From S010-25 sp964441285 (lineage in GTDB: Bacteria > Pseudomonadota > Gammaproteobacteria > SZUA-229), in contig CAYTUK010000006.1 of NCBI GenBank assembly GCA_964441285.1, positions 62,001 to 126,000 on the forward strand: a stretch of 64,000 nucleotides of DNA. Reading direction: 5' to 3'. A program made the position numbers and the translations under genes. This document shows positions 52,972 to 61,220 of the stretch, one piece after another. The stretch's first letter is position 1. Every line of letters begins with the position of its first letter. The notes beneath the pieces were generated by a model. The model was not told where the DNA came from. It saw only the letters and a list, made by a program, of their open reading frames with translations, and did not search any database.

Positions 52972-53075
52972 GGTGTTTTTTTGCGAGGTATGCTCAAAGC
53001 GTATGTTAGGGTATGCTGGGTCTGGGCTGGTGATTATAAGTGCGATGTGAGTACGCCAGATGTTCTGGTTAAATA

Positions 53076-54464
53076 ATGCTTGAGTTTAAAGATAAAGAGA
53101 TGACCGATACGAATTTTATTTTGTGGGGAGTGCTGTTCACCTTGCTGGCAGCTGTTGTGGTTTTACTGGTTCGAGCGGGTAACCAGCTGACGCGGATGGC
53201 GTATCGCCGTGATGAACAGGCGACTTCACAGGCCGCTCTGGGTGTGCAGCTGCAACAGACGCAATTGCAGGCACGAGAAGCGCAAATGCAAGCCATTGCT
53301 GAATTGCAGACGCAGCTGGAGCGGCGCTTTGGTGATATGCAGCAATCACTGGAAAAACGCCTGAGCGAAACCTCAGCGGTGAGCATTGAGCGGATGGCAA
53401 AATCGAGTGATAGTTTGCAGCAGGCGTTACAGGCGCAGTTAAAAAAATTACAAAGCTTAAAGGCGGATTTTGAGCAGCGCTTTGGAGCGATGCAGCAGGG
53501 CATTGAGGCACGTCTGGGTGAAATGTCAAAGACCAGCATGGAAAGCGCTTCACGCTCAAATGCGCTGTTGCAGGAAGTGCTGCATAAACGGCTCACAGAA
53601 ATGAGTGGTATTGTTGAGCAGCGACTGGATAAAGGCTTTGAAAGAACGACTGAAACGTTTACTGATGTGGTAAAGCGTCTGGCATTAATTGATGAGGCAC
53701 AAAAACGCATTACCGAGTTGTCCAGTAATGTGGTCAGTTTGCAGGAAATACTTACCGACAAGCGTTCGCGTGGTGCGTTTGGCGAAGTGCAGATGGCGGC
53801 TTTAATTCGTAATGTAATGCCGGAAGAGAGTTATTCGTTACAACACACTTTGAGTAATGGTACCCGTGTAGACTGTATGATGTTTCTACCGGAGCCAACT
53901 GGAAATGTTGCCATTGATTCAAAGTTTCCGCTTAACTCCTATCAGAAAATGATGGATGATGAAGCCAGTGACAGCGACCGTTCTGGCGCAGAAAAGCAGT
54001 TCCGTCTGGACATTAAAAAACACATTAAAGATATTGCCAGTAAGTATATTATTCCTGGTGAAACGGCTGATGGGGCAATTATGTTTATTCCTGCCGAGGC
54101 GGTGTTTGCAGAAATACATGCCCATCAATCGCAACTGGTGGATGAGGCGCAACGCGCCAGAGTCTGGATAGTTTCACCAACAACCATGATGGCGGTGTTA
54201 ACCACGGCACGAGCAGTGCTAAAAGACTCTGCAACGCGTAAACAAATTCATGTCATACAGGCGCATCTGGTAAGCCTGGGGAAAGATTTTGAGCGTTTTC
54301 GTAAACGTATGGATAGTCTTTCCAGGCATATGCAGCAGGCCAGCAAAGATGTGGAAGAGGTTCATACTTCAGCAAATAAAATTAGTGGACGGTTTGAAAA
54401 AATCGAAAGAGTTGAAATTTCTCAGGAAGAAGGTGCTATGTTAAGTGACAAAGATGCGCATTGA
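53076..54464 (+). CDS. rmuC: DNA recombination protein RmuC
   Basis: A 462-residue protein with an N-terminal membrane segment (about 13-30), a long coiled coil (40-220, rich in Gln, Glu, Ala and Leu) and a C-terminal nuclease-like domain: RGAFGEVQMAALIRNVMPE (near 228), DSKFPLNSYQKM (near 282) and FIPAEAVFAEIHA (near 333). RmuC limits inversions at short inverted repeats in E. coli. The start may instead be ATG at 53100. The AI-2E permease gene follows 12 bases downstream. Confidence 0.93.
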   Translation: MLEFKDKEMTDTNFILWGVLFTLLAAVVVLLVRAGNQLTRMAYRRDEQATSQAALGVQLQQTQLQAREAQMQAIAELQTQLERRFGDMQQSLEKRLSETSAVSIERMAKSSDSLQQALQAQLKKLQSLKADFEQRFGAMQQGIEARLGEMSKTSMESASRSNALLQEVLHKRLTEMSGIVEQRLDKGFERTTETFTDVVKRLALIDEAQKRITELSSNVVSLQEILTDKRSRGAFGEVQMAALIRNVMPEESYSLQHTLSNGTRVDCMMFLPEPTGNVAIDSKFPLNSYQKMMDDEASDSDRSGAEKQFRLDIKKHIKDIASKYIIPGETADGAIMFIPAEAVFAEIHAHQSQLVDEAQRARVWIVSPTTMMAVLTTARAVLKDSATRKQIHVIQAHLVSLGKDFERFRKRMDSLSRHMQQASKDVEEVHTSANKISGRFEKIERVEISQEEGAMLSDKDAH

Positions 54465-54476
54465 AAGGGATAAATA

Positions 54477-55505
54477 ATGGCAGACTCAAATCAGGGGTTT
54501 TCTCCGGCATCAAGGACGCTTCTTGTCGCTGCCGCAGTGGTAATTATTATTGCGGGCCTGAAGCAGGCAGCACCTTTACTGGTTCCCTTTTTGTTGTCAG
54601 TATTTATTTCTGTTATCAGCTTTCCAGCAATGTATAAGTTACAGCAAAAAGGGCTGAGTCAGAGTTTATCGCTGTTTATTGTTATATTTATCGTCTTTCT
54701 TTGTGGTGCCGCGCTGGTATTACTGGTTGGGTCATCGCTGGATGATTTCAGTCGTGCAGTGCCAGCTTATCAGACAAAACTTTCCGGTCAGTGGAGCATG
54801 CTTGTTGCATGGTTAGATAATCATGGCTTGTCGTTGTCGGCAACGATGGATGCGGGACTGAATCCTGGTGCGGCGATGGGTTTTGTTGCCTCATTACTCA
54901 AAGGGTTTGGTAATGTGTTGGGTAACTCGTTTCTTATTTTTCTGATGGTTATTTTTATTCTGGTTGAAGCCGGCGGCCTGGCGCAAAAGATGGCGGTGAA
55001 AAATGCGCAGCATGGACAGCCACATATATCTGCGATGTTTGTTGATAAGTTACGGGTTTATATGAGCATTAAAACGCTGGTGAGTTTGTTAACTGGCGTT
55101 TTGGTGGCGGTTTTTCTATGGTTAATGGGCGTGTCCTACCCACTGCTGTGGGGAGTGCTGGCATTTATGCTTAATTTCGTCCCTAATATTGGCTCTATTA
55201 TTGCAGCGGTGCCCGCAGTGATATTGGCACTGTTGCAAATTGGGCCAATATCGGCAGTTACGGTTGCGGTCGTTTACATTATTATTAATCTTGTTATGGG
55301 TAATGTTGTGGAGCCTCGATTAATGGGTAAGAGTTTGGGCTTATCAATGCTTGTGGTTTTTGTTTCCCTGGTTTTCTGGGGCTGGGTGCTCGGTCCGGTA
55401 GGCATGTTATTATCTGTACCGTTAACAATTACAGCCAAGCTGGCTTTAGACAGTAAGCCGGAAACACAATGGTTGGGGCGGTTGCTTGGCCCAGTAGAGG
55501 ACTGA
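54477..55505 (+). CDS. AI-2E family transporter (permease-like membrane protein)
   Basis: A 342-residue protein with about eight hydrophobic segments and the AI-2E/PerM pattern: PLLVPFLLSVFISVISFPAMYKLQQ, WGVLAFMLNFVPNIGSIIAAVPAVILALLQIG and GNVVEPRLMGKSLGLSMLVVFVSLVFWGWVLG. The family includes TqsA of E. coli and Na+/H+ exchangers in other species; substrate is unknown. AAGGGA precedes the ATG. It is coupled to rmuC. Confidence 0.92.
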   Translation: MADSNQGFSPASRTLLVAAAVVIIIAGLKQAAPLLVPFLLSVFISVISFPAMYKLQQKGLSQSLSLFIVIFIVFLCGAALVLLVGSSLDDFSRAVPAYQTKLSGQWSMLVAWLDNHGLSLSATMDAGLNPGAAMGFVASLLKGFGNVLGNSFLIFLMVIFILVEAGGLAQKMAVKNAQHGQPHISAMFVDKLRVYMSIKTLVSLLTGVLVAVFLWLMGVSYPLLWGVLAFMLNFVPNIGSIIAAVPAVILALLQIGPISAVTVAVVYIIINLVMGNVVEPRLMGKSLGLSMLVVFVSLVFWGWVLGPVGMLLSVPLTITAKLALDSKPETQWLGRLLGPVED

Positions 55506-55529
55506 GTTAAAATAATTGTGACACAGTTT

Positions 55530-55811
55530 TCAGAATGACTCCATGTCAATAAAAGCGATTGCGATCCCCGTTGCATCAGTGCGGACAATCACCGCATCTT
55601 GCTCTGTTTCCTGATGGTTATTCAGTGGGTTTTTGTATTTTATATTCACCAGTTCACCCAACGGGTAATGTCTTGGATTATCCAGTAACATAAACAGTCC
55701 GCCTTCGCTGAGATCGCGTGTAACAACCATTGAAGGTGAATCCTCAAGAAAGTAGAGAGCCACATTAACCTGTACGTTTTTTCTGGGGTGCGCGCGCAGA
55801 TCTTTAACCAT
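55530..55811 (-). CDS. PilZ domain protein
   Basis: A 93-residue single-domain PilZ protein. It begins VKDLRAHPRKNVQVNVALYF with the RxxxR-type region (here RAHPRK) and has TRDLSEGGLFML, matching the D/NxSxxG part of c-di-GMP binding sites. It probably senses cyclic di-GMP, though the short form may bind weakly. It converges on the AI-2E gene and has no partner beside it. Confidence 0.88.
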   Translation of the reverse strand: MVKDLRAHPRKNVQVNVALYFLEDSPSMVVTRDLSEGGLFMLLDNPRHYPLGELVNIKYKNPLNNHQETEQDAVIVRTDATGIAIAFIDMESF

Positions 55812-56053
55812 GATTTTTACTCTGCTGGTGTCAAAATGGAGTTTAATAATATTAAGGATGTACTGTTAATAATATAGACGTTGAATGCTAAATAGCCAGC
55901 AAAAATCAGGGAAGTCTCGAGCTTAAGGTATTCATTTATGAGCGAGTAGGAAATCCCCTGACTGTTTTTTGCTTAGCTGCAGCATGGTTTCGGATTAATA
56001 AGTAAGGCGCTAATGTTCTATAAATAATTATTTATCCGTCCTCGTGGGAACTT

Positions 56054-57940
56054 ATGAGCATGAAAAAAATAAAAAGTCAGTTTTCACTATTAACTGAAAG
56101 ACGTTTCCTGCCTTTTTTTATAACCCAGTTTCTGGGTGCTTTTAATGATAATGTTTTTAAAAATGCCCTGATTATTCTAATTGCATTTCAGGGTTCGACA
56201 ATGACAACATTAAATACGAATTTATTGATTAACCTGAGTGCGGGTCTTTTTATTCTGCCATTTTTTTTATTTTCAGCAACAGCGGGACAATGGATCGAAA
56301 AACGGCATAAGGATAAAGCGATTCGGTTCGTTAAATTGGTAGAGGTTATTATTATGTTGTTGGCAGCATTCGCTTTTATCAGTGGGTTACTCTACGTGCT
56401 TATCGCTCTACTGTTTCTAATGGGTGTGCAGTCAACTTTTTTTGGTCCGGTTAAATATAGCTATATACCGCAGCACCTGGATACAACTGAGCTGGTAGAA
56501 GGGAATGCACTGGTTCAAATGGGGACTTTTGTCGCTATTTTAGTTGGAACAATACTGGGTGGTCTTTTGATTGATGGTGCTGCGGGTAGAGCAAATGTTG
56601 GCATTGCCGTTGTCATTATCGCCGTACTCGGTTATATCAGTAGTCGTGCGATACCAAAAACGCCTGCATCAGATGCTACGCTGAAAATAAACCTGAATAT
56701 ATTTACAGAAACTATTCGTAATATTCGATTTCTGAAGCAGAATCGTACCGTATTTCTCTCTGTATTAGGTATTTCATGGTTCTGGTTTGTTGGTGCAACG
56801 TACCTGGTACAGTTACCCAGTTTTACTAAAACGACACTAGGTGGTAATGAGCAGGTTGTCACTTTTCTGTTAACGTTATTTACTATTGGAATTGGTTCGG
56901 GTTCTTTAATTTGCAACTGGTTATCTTCGGGTAAAGTTGAGTTAGGATTAGTACCACTCGGCTCAATGGGGCTGAGCGTGTTTGGCATGGATCTGTATTT
57001 CGCGCAGCCAGATATGGTCGTGAACACAGTAGTTGGTATTAGTGGGTTTCTCTCCTGGTCACATTTACGATTAATTATTGATATTGTCTTAATTGGTGTT
57101 TTTGGAGGGATCTATATCGTACCGTTATTTTCATTGGTGCAGCAACGAAGTGAGCCCCACCATTTGTCACGAATTATTGCGGGCAATAATATATTAAATG
57201 CCCTGTTGATGGTGTTATCTGCAATATTTTCCATTGTGTTACTTGGTTCAGGTGTAAGTATTGCCGCATTGTTTTTTATTGTTGCAGTCTTAAATGCGGC
57301 AGTTGCAATTTATATTTATACGCTTGTGCCTGAGTTTTTTATGCGCTTTATGGTGTGGGTGCTAATTCACAGTATCTATCATGTTAAAACCAGAGGGTTG
57401 GAAAAAATACCAGATAAGGGGGCATACATTCTGGTTTGTAATCATGTGAGCTACGTCGACGCGATGATTATCGCGGGTTGCATAAAGCGTCCGGTACGAT
57501 TCGTAATGCAATATAAACTTTACAAACTACCGATATTAAATTTTATCTTTAGAACAGCAAAAGCGATACCGATAGCGGGGAAATATAAAGACAAAGCTTT
57601 ATTAAATAAAGCTTTCGATGAAATTGATGCGGCTTTATCGCAGGGCGATTTGGTGTGTATATTTCCTGAGGGGAGACTCACTCGGAATGGTGAGATGATT
57701 AAATTTAGAGATGGTGTAGAACGTGTTCTTCAGCGCCGTCGTATAGGAGTTATTCCGCTGGCGTTACAGGGTTTATGGGGCAGTATTTTCAGTCAATATT
57801 CAGGCAACTTCTTTTACCGTTTATCGAAAGGGTTTAAATCTACCGTTGGCCTGGTTGTTAGCGATGTGATTGCAGCAGAAAATACATCCGCAGAAAAATT
57901 ACAATCGGAAGTGCAGCGTCTTTATGATAGAAAAATTTAA
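56054..57940 (+). CDS. MFS transporter fused to a PlsC-type acyltransferase
   Basis: A 628-residue fusion. Residues 1-425 form a twelve-segment MFS domain like the lysophospholipid transporter LplT (FFITQFLGAFNDNVFKNAL). Residues 440-628 form a PlsC acyltransferase with NHVSYVDAM (HX4D motif, near 467) and FPEGRLTRNG (near 536). The related Aas/LplT enzymes remodel lysophosphatidylethanolamine in the inner membrane. The acyl-ACP synthetase (AMP-binding) domain of the three-part fusions is absent, so acyl groups would come from elsewhere. Confidence 0.9.
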   Translation: MSMKKIKSQFSLLTERRFLPFFITQFLGAFNDNVFKNALIILIAFQGSTMTTLNTNLLINLSAGLFILPFFLFSATAGQWIEKRHKDKAIRFVKLVEVIIMLLAAFAFISGLLYVLIALLFLMGVQSTFFGPVKYSYIPQHLDTTELVEGNALVQMGTFVAILVGTILGGLLIDGAAGRANVGIAVVIIAVLGYISSRAIPKTPASDATLKINLNIFTETIRNIRFLKQNRTVFLSVLGISWFWFVGATYLVQLPSFTKTTLGGNEQVVTFLLTLFTIGIGSGSLICNWLSSGKVELGLVPLGSMGLSVFGMDLYFAQPDMVVNTVVGISGFLSWSHLRLIIDIVLIGVFGGIYIVPLFSLVQQRSEPHHLSRIIAGNNILNALLMVLSAIFSIVLLGSGVSIAALFFIVAVLNAAVAIYIYTLVPEFFMRFMVWVLIHSIYHVKTRGLEKIPDKGAYILVCNHVSYVDAMIIAGCIKRPVRFVMQYKLYKLPILNFIFRTAKAIPIAGKYKDKALLNKAFDEIDAALSQGDLVCIFPEGRLTRNGEMIKFRDGVERVLQRRRIGVIPLALQGLWGSIFSQYSGNFFYRLSKGFKSTVGLVVSDVIAAENTSAEKLQSEVQRLYDRKI

Positions 57941-58018
57941 GCAAGAATAGAATATCTGGATTAGTATGTGCTGCAGAGGTGTGCTTTTTATTTCAGGGCA
58001 GGGATAATGTAGCGATGT

Positions 58019-58411
58019 TTATATTTTCCCCATGGTACCAAAGCTTTTAATAAATGGCCCCGCCATACGAGGGTCTGAGGTCATGACTTTGAAATCACCG
58101 ACCTTAAATTTTAGTTTTCCTGTAGTGAAAGCCATGCCTAAACCTGTCATGCTCAGACCTTTAGCTAACCATTTTTCCCAGTTTTTTTGTTCTGCACGCA
58201 TATCCCAGTTAAGTGCGCGCCCGTCATAAGCAGCGGCTTCTGTTATCTGCCCATTGATAACATCAATAAACCCCATGCAGGTATCATCCTTTGGATAACC
58301 ATAACCGATCGTAGAGCTAAAGTTAATTTTTTGCAGGGCGGCATGTAGTGCTGGTTCTGCATTCCACTTTTCCTGAAAGCTTTTCATCCAGACATCGTCA
58401 AATAAAGCCAT
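58019..58411 (-). CDS. SCP2-like lipid-binding domain protein
   Basis: A 130-residue single-domain protein: VWMKSFQEKWNAEPALHAAL, then GRALNWDMRAEQKNWEKWL and GKLKFKVGDFKVMTSDPRMAGPFIKSFGTMG. The pattern matches the sterol-carrier-protein-2 fold, which binds fatty acyl or other lipids. Cytoplasmic, with no signal. It converges on the MFS-acyltransferase gene and might handle a lipid in the same pathway, but this is only suggested by position. Confidence 0.8.
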   Translation of the reverse strand: MALFDDVWMKSFQEKWNAEPALHAALQKINFSSTIGYGYPKDDTCMGFIDVINGQITEAAAYDGRALNWDMRAEQKNWEKWLAKGLSMTGLGMAFTTGKLKFKVGDFKVMTSDPRMAGPFIKSFGTMGKI

Positions 58412-58719
58412 TTAATTTCTCCGAATTCTATTGTGCAAAGCGTATTTATATTTTTCCTGTTCACTGGCAGGTAATAGCATGAGTCGTATGGATTTTTGTT
58501 ACCGCGCCAATTTCAAACTGCGTTATTTATGTAACAAGTTGTTATGCAACAACTAAATATGTGAAAAAGTAAAATGATGTTATAAAATATTCAAGCGTTA
58601 TTGATGCTATCAGAAAATGATATTAACATACCATCATCTATATCGAAAGGGATATAAGTCTTTAGTGTGTATTGGTCATATTCAGTATAAAGAGCGGGAC
58701 AGGTATAATTTGGCAGCCT
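58412..58719. other. Intergenic region between the SCP2-like and SPOR genes
   Basis: A 308-base AT-rich gap with no gene. It holds the promoter of the SCP2-like gene and the inverted repeat AGTTGTT/AACAACT (58537-58554, 4-base spacer). Comparison of gene order suggests that a rearrangement endpoint lies near here, although no insertion-sequence remnant was seen. Confidence 0.5.
58537..58554. promoter_or_regulatory. Inverted repeat AGTTGTT/AACAACT
   Basis: Perfect 7-base arms separated by ATGC, about 125 bases upstream of the SCP2-like gene start. Resembles the GTTGCAAC palindromes at 22057-22079 only in part. Possible operator of an unknown regulator. Confidence 0.3.
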
Positions 58720-59307
58720 TTATTTTAGTTCCATCGATATCGCATTGATATCGTTTTTCTGTAATATTTTCTGGTTACGGTAAAGTTGTTGTATGTTTTT
58801 GTAAGGGCCGATACGTACACGATGCCAGGTCTGCTTGTTAACTAATACGTGTTGAATGTTTGCCTGAAGGCCGAGGAAAGCCAGCTGGACTTTAAGTTTT
58901 TCTGCTTCTTTCAACTTTTGAAAGGAACCAATCTGTAATATATATTTTTTGATTTTTGAATGTGCATGAGGTCCTTTATGCGTAAGTTTTGGTGGTTGTG
59001 TTTCAGACTCCGGGATGATTACTTCCATACCGCGCAATAATGTATAAAAATTATATTTTGGTGGTTGATTTTTTTTGCGGGCGGATTTTTTTTGCGGGTG
59101 TTTGTTCTGCGGTTTTTGCGTCTGTTTAAGCTTTCTTAGTTCCTGTCCAACGGCTTGCTTAAATGATGTCTGTGTTGCAGGCTGTTTGTTGAGATAAACG
59201 ATAAAAGCGACAAACAAACCGATACAGAGGCCGGCCAGTAACCAGAGGTAAGCGGGCAGCGATTTTTTCTGGTTACGTTTTTTTCGTGGTTTGTAGGCAG
59301 CAGGCAT
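58720..59307 (-). CDS. SPOR-domain membrane protein (FtsN-like)
   Basis: A 195-residue protein with a short basic N terminus, a membrane segment (about 20-41), a Lys/Gln/Pro-rich linker and a C-terminal SPOR domain (about 118-192: KYILQIGSFQKLKEAEKLKVQL, VRIGPYKNIQQL). SPOR domains bind denuded peptidoglycan at the division site. It follows argS by 24 bases, the conserved argS-SPOR pair that normally continues into hslV. Here hslV is elsewhere (27683). Confidence 0.92.
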   Translation of the reverse strand: MPAAYKPRKKRNQKKSLPAYLWLLAGLCIGLFVAFIVYLNKQPATQTSFKQAVGQELRKLKQTQKPQNKHPQKKSARKKNQPPKYNFYTLLRGMEVIIPESETQPPKLTHKGPHAHSKIKKYILQIGSFQKLKEAEKLKVQLAFLGLQANIQHVLVNKQTWHRVRIGPYKNIQQLYRNQKILQKNDINAISMELK

Positions 59308-59331
59308 GAGTTTAAGTATTTTGTTTGTGCA

Positions 59332-61089
59332 TTACATTTTTTCAGGTGCGCTGACACCCAGTAAGGTGAGCCCATTAAATAATACCTGGCGTGTTGCTAA
59401 AATTAAATTCAAGCGCGCATTACGTAGTTTGTCTTCATCAATAATAAAATGGTGGGCGTTGTAATAGGTGTGCAGGTAATTTGCAAGTTCACGTAAATAA
59501 TGTGCCAGTAAATGGGGTTCTGCATTGAATGCGGATTTGTGAATTACGTCTGGATAGGCGGCCAGCTTTGTGATCAGCTCGGTTTCATGTTTCTCTGTGA
59601 GTTGCGCCAGATTTTTATTACCCATCTCCAGATTATGCTGTAATTGTTTTTCCTGTAGTTGTGACATGACGCTACATATCCGTGCATAGGCATACTGAAT
59701 ATAATATACGGGGTTATCGTTGTTCTGTGATTTTGCCAGGTCTAGATCAAAGTCCATGTGTTGTTCACACTTACGCATAACGTAGAAAAAACGCGCGGCA
59801 TCGACGCCTACTTCATCACGTAATTCACGCAGGGTGACGAAGGATCCTGACCGCGTGGACATTTGAACAGGTTTGCCCTTGCGATAAAGATTGGCAAATT
59901 GCACCAGCAGTATATTCAGTCTGTCGGGATTTTCACCCAGTGCAGAAATTGCGGCTTTAACCCGTGCGACATAACCGTGATGGTCAGCACCCCAGATATT
60001 AATAACGCGGTCATAGCCACGTTGAAACTTATCCAGATGGTAGGCAATGTCTGAGGCGAAATAGGTTGGTTGACCATTTTCCCGAATAACTACGCGGTCT
60101 TTTTCATCACCAAATTGCGTTGACAGAAACCATAAAGCACCATTACGTTCTTCAATGTAGCCACTTTTTTGTAACCGCTCCACTGCCTGTTTAATTAAGC
60201 CTCGATCAGCCAGCGTCTGTTCACTGAACCAGTTTTCGAATACCACGCCGAATTCTTCCAGGTCATTGCGAATGTCACTCAGTATACTGGTCAGAGCGGC
60301 GTTAAAAACAGTCCGGTAATTTTGTTCGCCAAGTAATTCCTGTGCACGTTCAATCAGTGCGTCGATGTGGGCTTCTTTGTCACCACCATCTGCTTCATCT
60401 GCTGGTATCGCCTGCATCACATCGGTTGCGTTGTGGACGAATTGGTGCTGATGTGTCTGCTTAAGTTGCGCGGCGATGTCATAAATATAGGCTTCACTTT
60501 TGTAGCCGTTACTTGGAAATGGAATGGCAACATCAAAGGATTGCAAATAACGGAACCAGATACTGGTGGCAAGAATGTTCATTTGCCGACCCGCATCATT
60601 GACATAGTATTCACAGTCAACATCAAAGCCGACTGCCCGCATCAGTGATGCCAGTGTGGCACCATACGCAGCACCGCGACCGTGGCCAACATGCAGTGGG
60701 CCGGTTGGATTAGCGGAAACGAATTCAATTTGAATTTTTTCGCCGTGGCCACTTTCGCTGCGACCGTAGTGCTCGCCCTGGGTTAGAATTTCACGAATAA
60801 TGTTCAGCGTGGTGGCTTTTTCCAGGTAGAAATTGATAAACCCCGGACCGGCAATTTCGGTTTTCTCCAGGCCACCGTCTGTTGCCAGATTATCAATAAT
60901 GCAGCGTGCAATTTCACGCGGTGGTATACCGGCCTGTTTCGCCAGTATCATGGCGACATTCGAACTAAAGTCGCCGAATGAAGTGTCTTTGGTGCGGCTG
61001 AGCTGAACGGCAGGCGCAGTTTCAATGATACCGTCATTAACCAGCGTCTGTAGTGACTGCTGGAGCAAGGCTTCAATTTTTTCTTTCAA
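59332..61089 (-). CDS. argS: Arginyl-tRNA synthetase
   Basis: A 585-residue class I aminoacyl-tRNA synthetase. The N-terminal Add-1 tRNA-binding domain is followed by ANPTGPLHVGHGRGAAYGA (HIGH motif, near 128) and the MSTRSG segment (KMSKS region without the lysine, near 379, as usual for ArgRS). The C-terminal anticodon domain ends LLGVSAPEKM, the typical terminus. It lies between priA and the SPOR gene in one minus-strand run. Confidence 0.97.
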   Translation of the reverse strand: MKEKIEALLQQSLQTLVNDGIIETAPAVQLSRTKDTSFGDFSSNVAMILAKQAGIPPREIARCIIDNLATDGGLEKTEIAGPGFINFYLEKATTLNIIREILTQGEHYGRSESGHGEKIQIEFVSANPTGPLHVGHGRGAAYGATLASLMRAVGFDVDCEYYVNDAGRQMNILATSIWFRYLQSFDVAIPFPSNGYKSEAYIYDIAAQLKQTHQHQFVHNATDVMQAIPADEADGGDKEAHIDALIERAQELLGEQNYRTVFNAALTSILSDIRNDLEEFGVVFENWFSEQTLADRGLIKQAVERLQKSGYIEERNGALWFLSTQFGDEKDRVVIRENGQPTYFASDIAYHLDKFQRGYDRVINIWGADHHGYVARVKAAISALGENPDRLNILLVQFANLYRKGKPVQMSTRSGSFVTLRELRDEVGVDAARFFYVMRKCEQHMDFDLDLAKSQNNDNPVYYIQYAYARICSVMSQLQEKQLQHNLEMGNKNLAQLTEKHETELITKLAAYPDVIHKSAFNAEPHLLAHYLRELANYLHTYYNAHHFIIDEDKLRNARLNLILATRQVLFNGLTLLGVSAPEKM

Positions 61090-61220
61090 TGGATTGGTTC
61101 GTGTATTTTTTACGGAGTGCGATTATACGTCAAACGAAGATAAGTTGGCAGTTGATCGTTATTCGTTGGTGGCAAAAGCGACGGACAATAAAATTGCTTT
61201 TTACCGCTTTTTTGTCAGGG

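Larger units (their letters stand above)
52774..53075. other. Divergent tusA/rmuC intergenic region
   Basis: A 302-base gap with no gene. It carries a TetR-like inverted repeat at 52814-52834 and a perfect 9-bp inverted repeat at 52951-52971. Both are listed separately. Confidence 0.6.
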
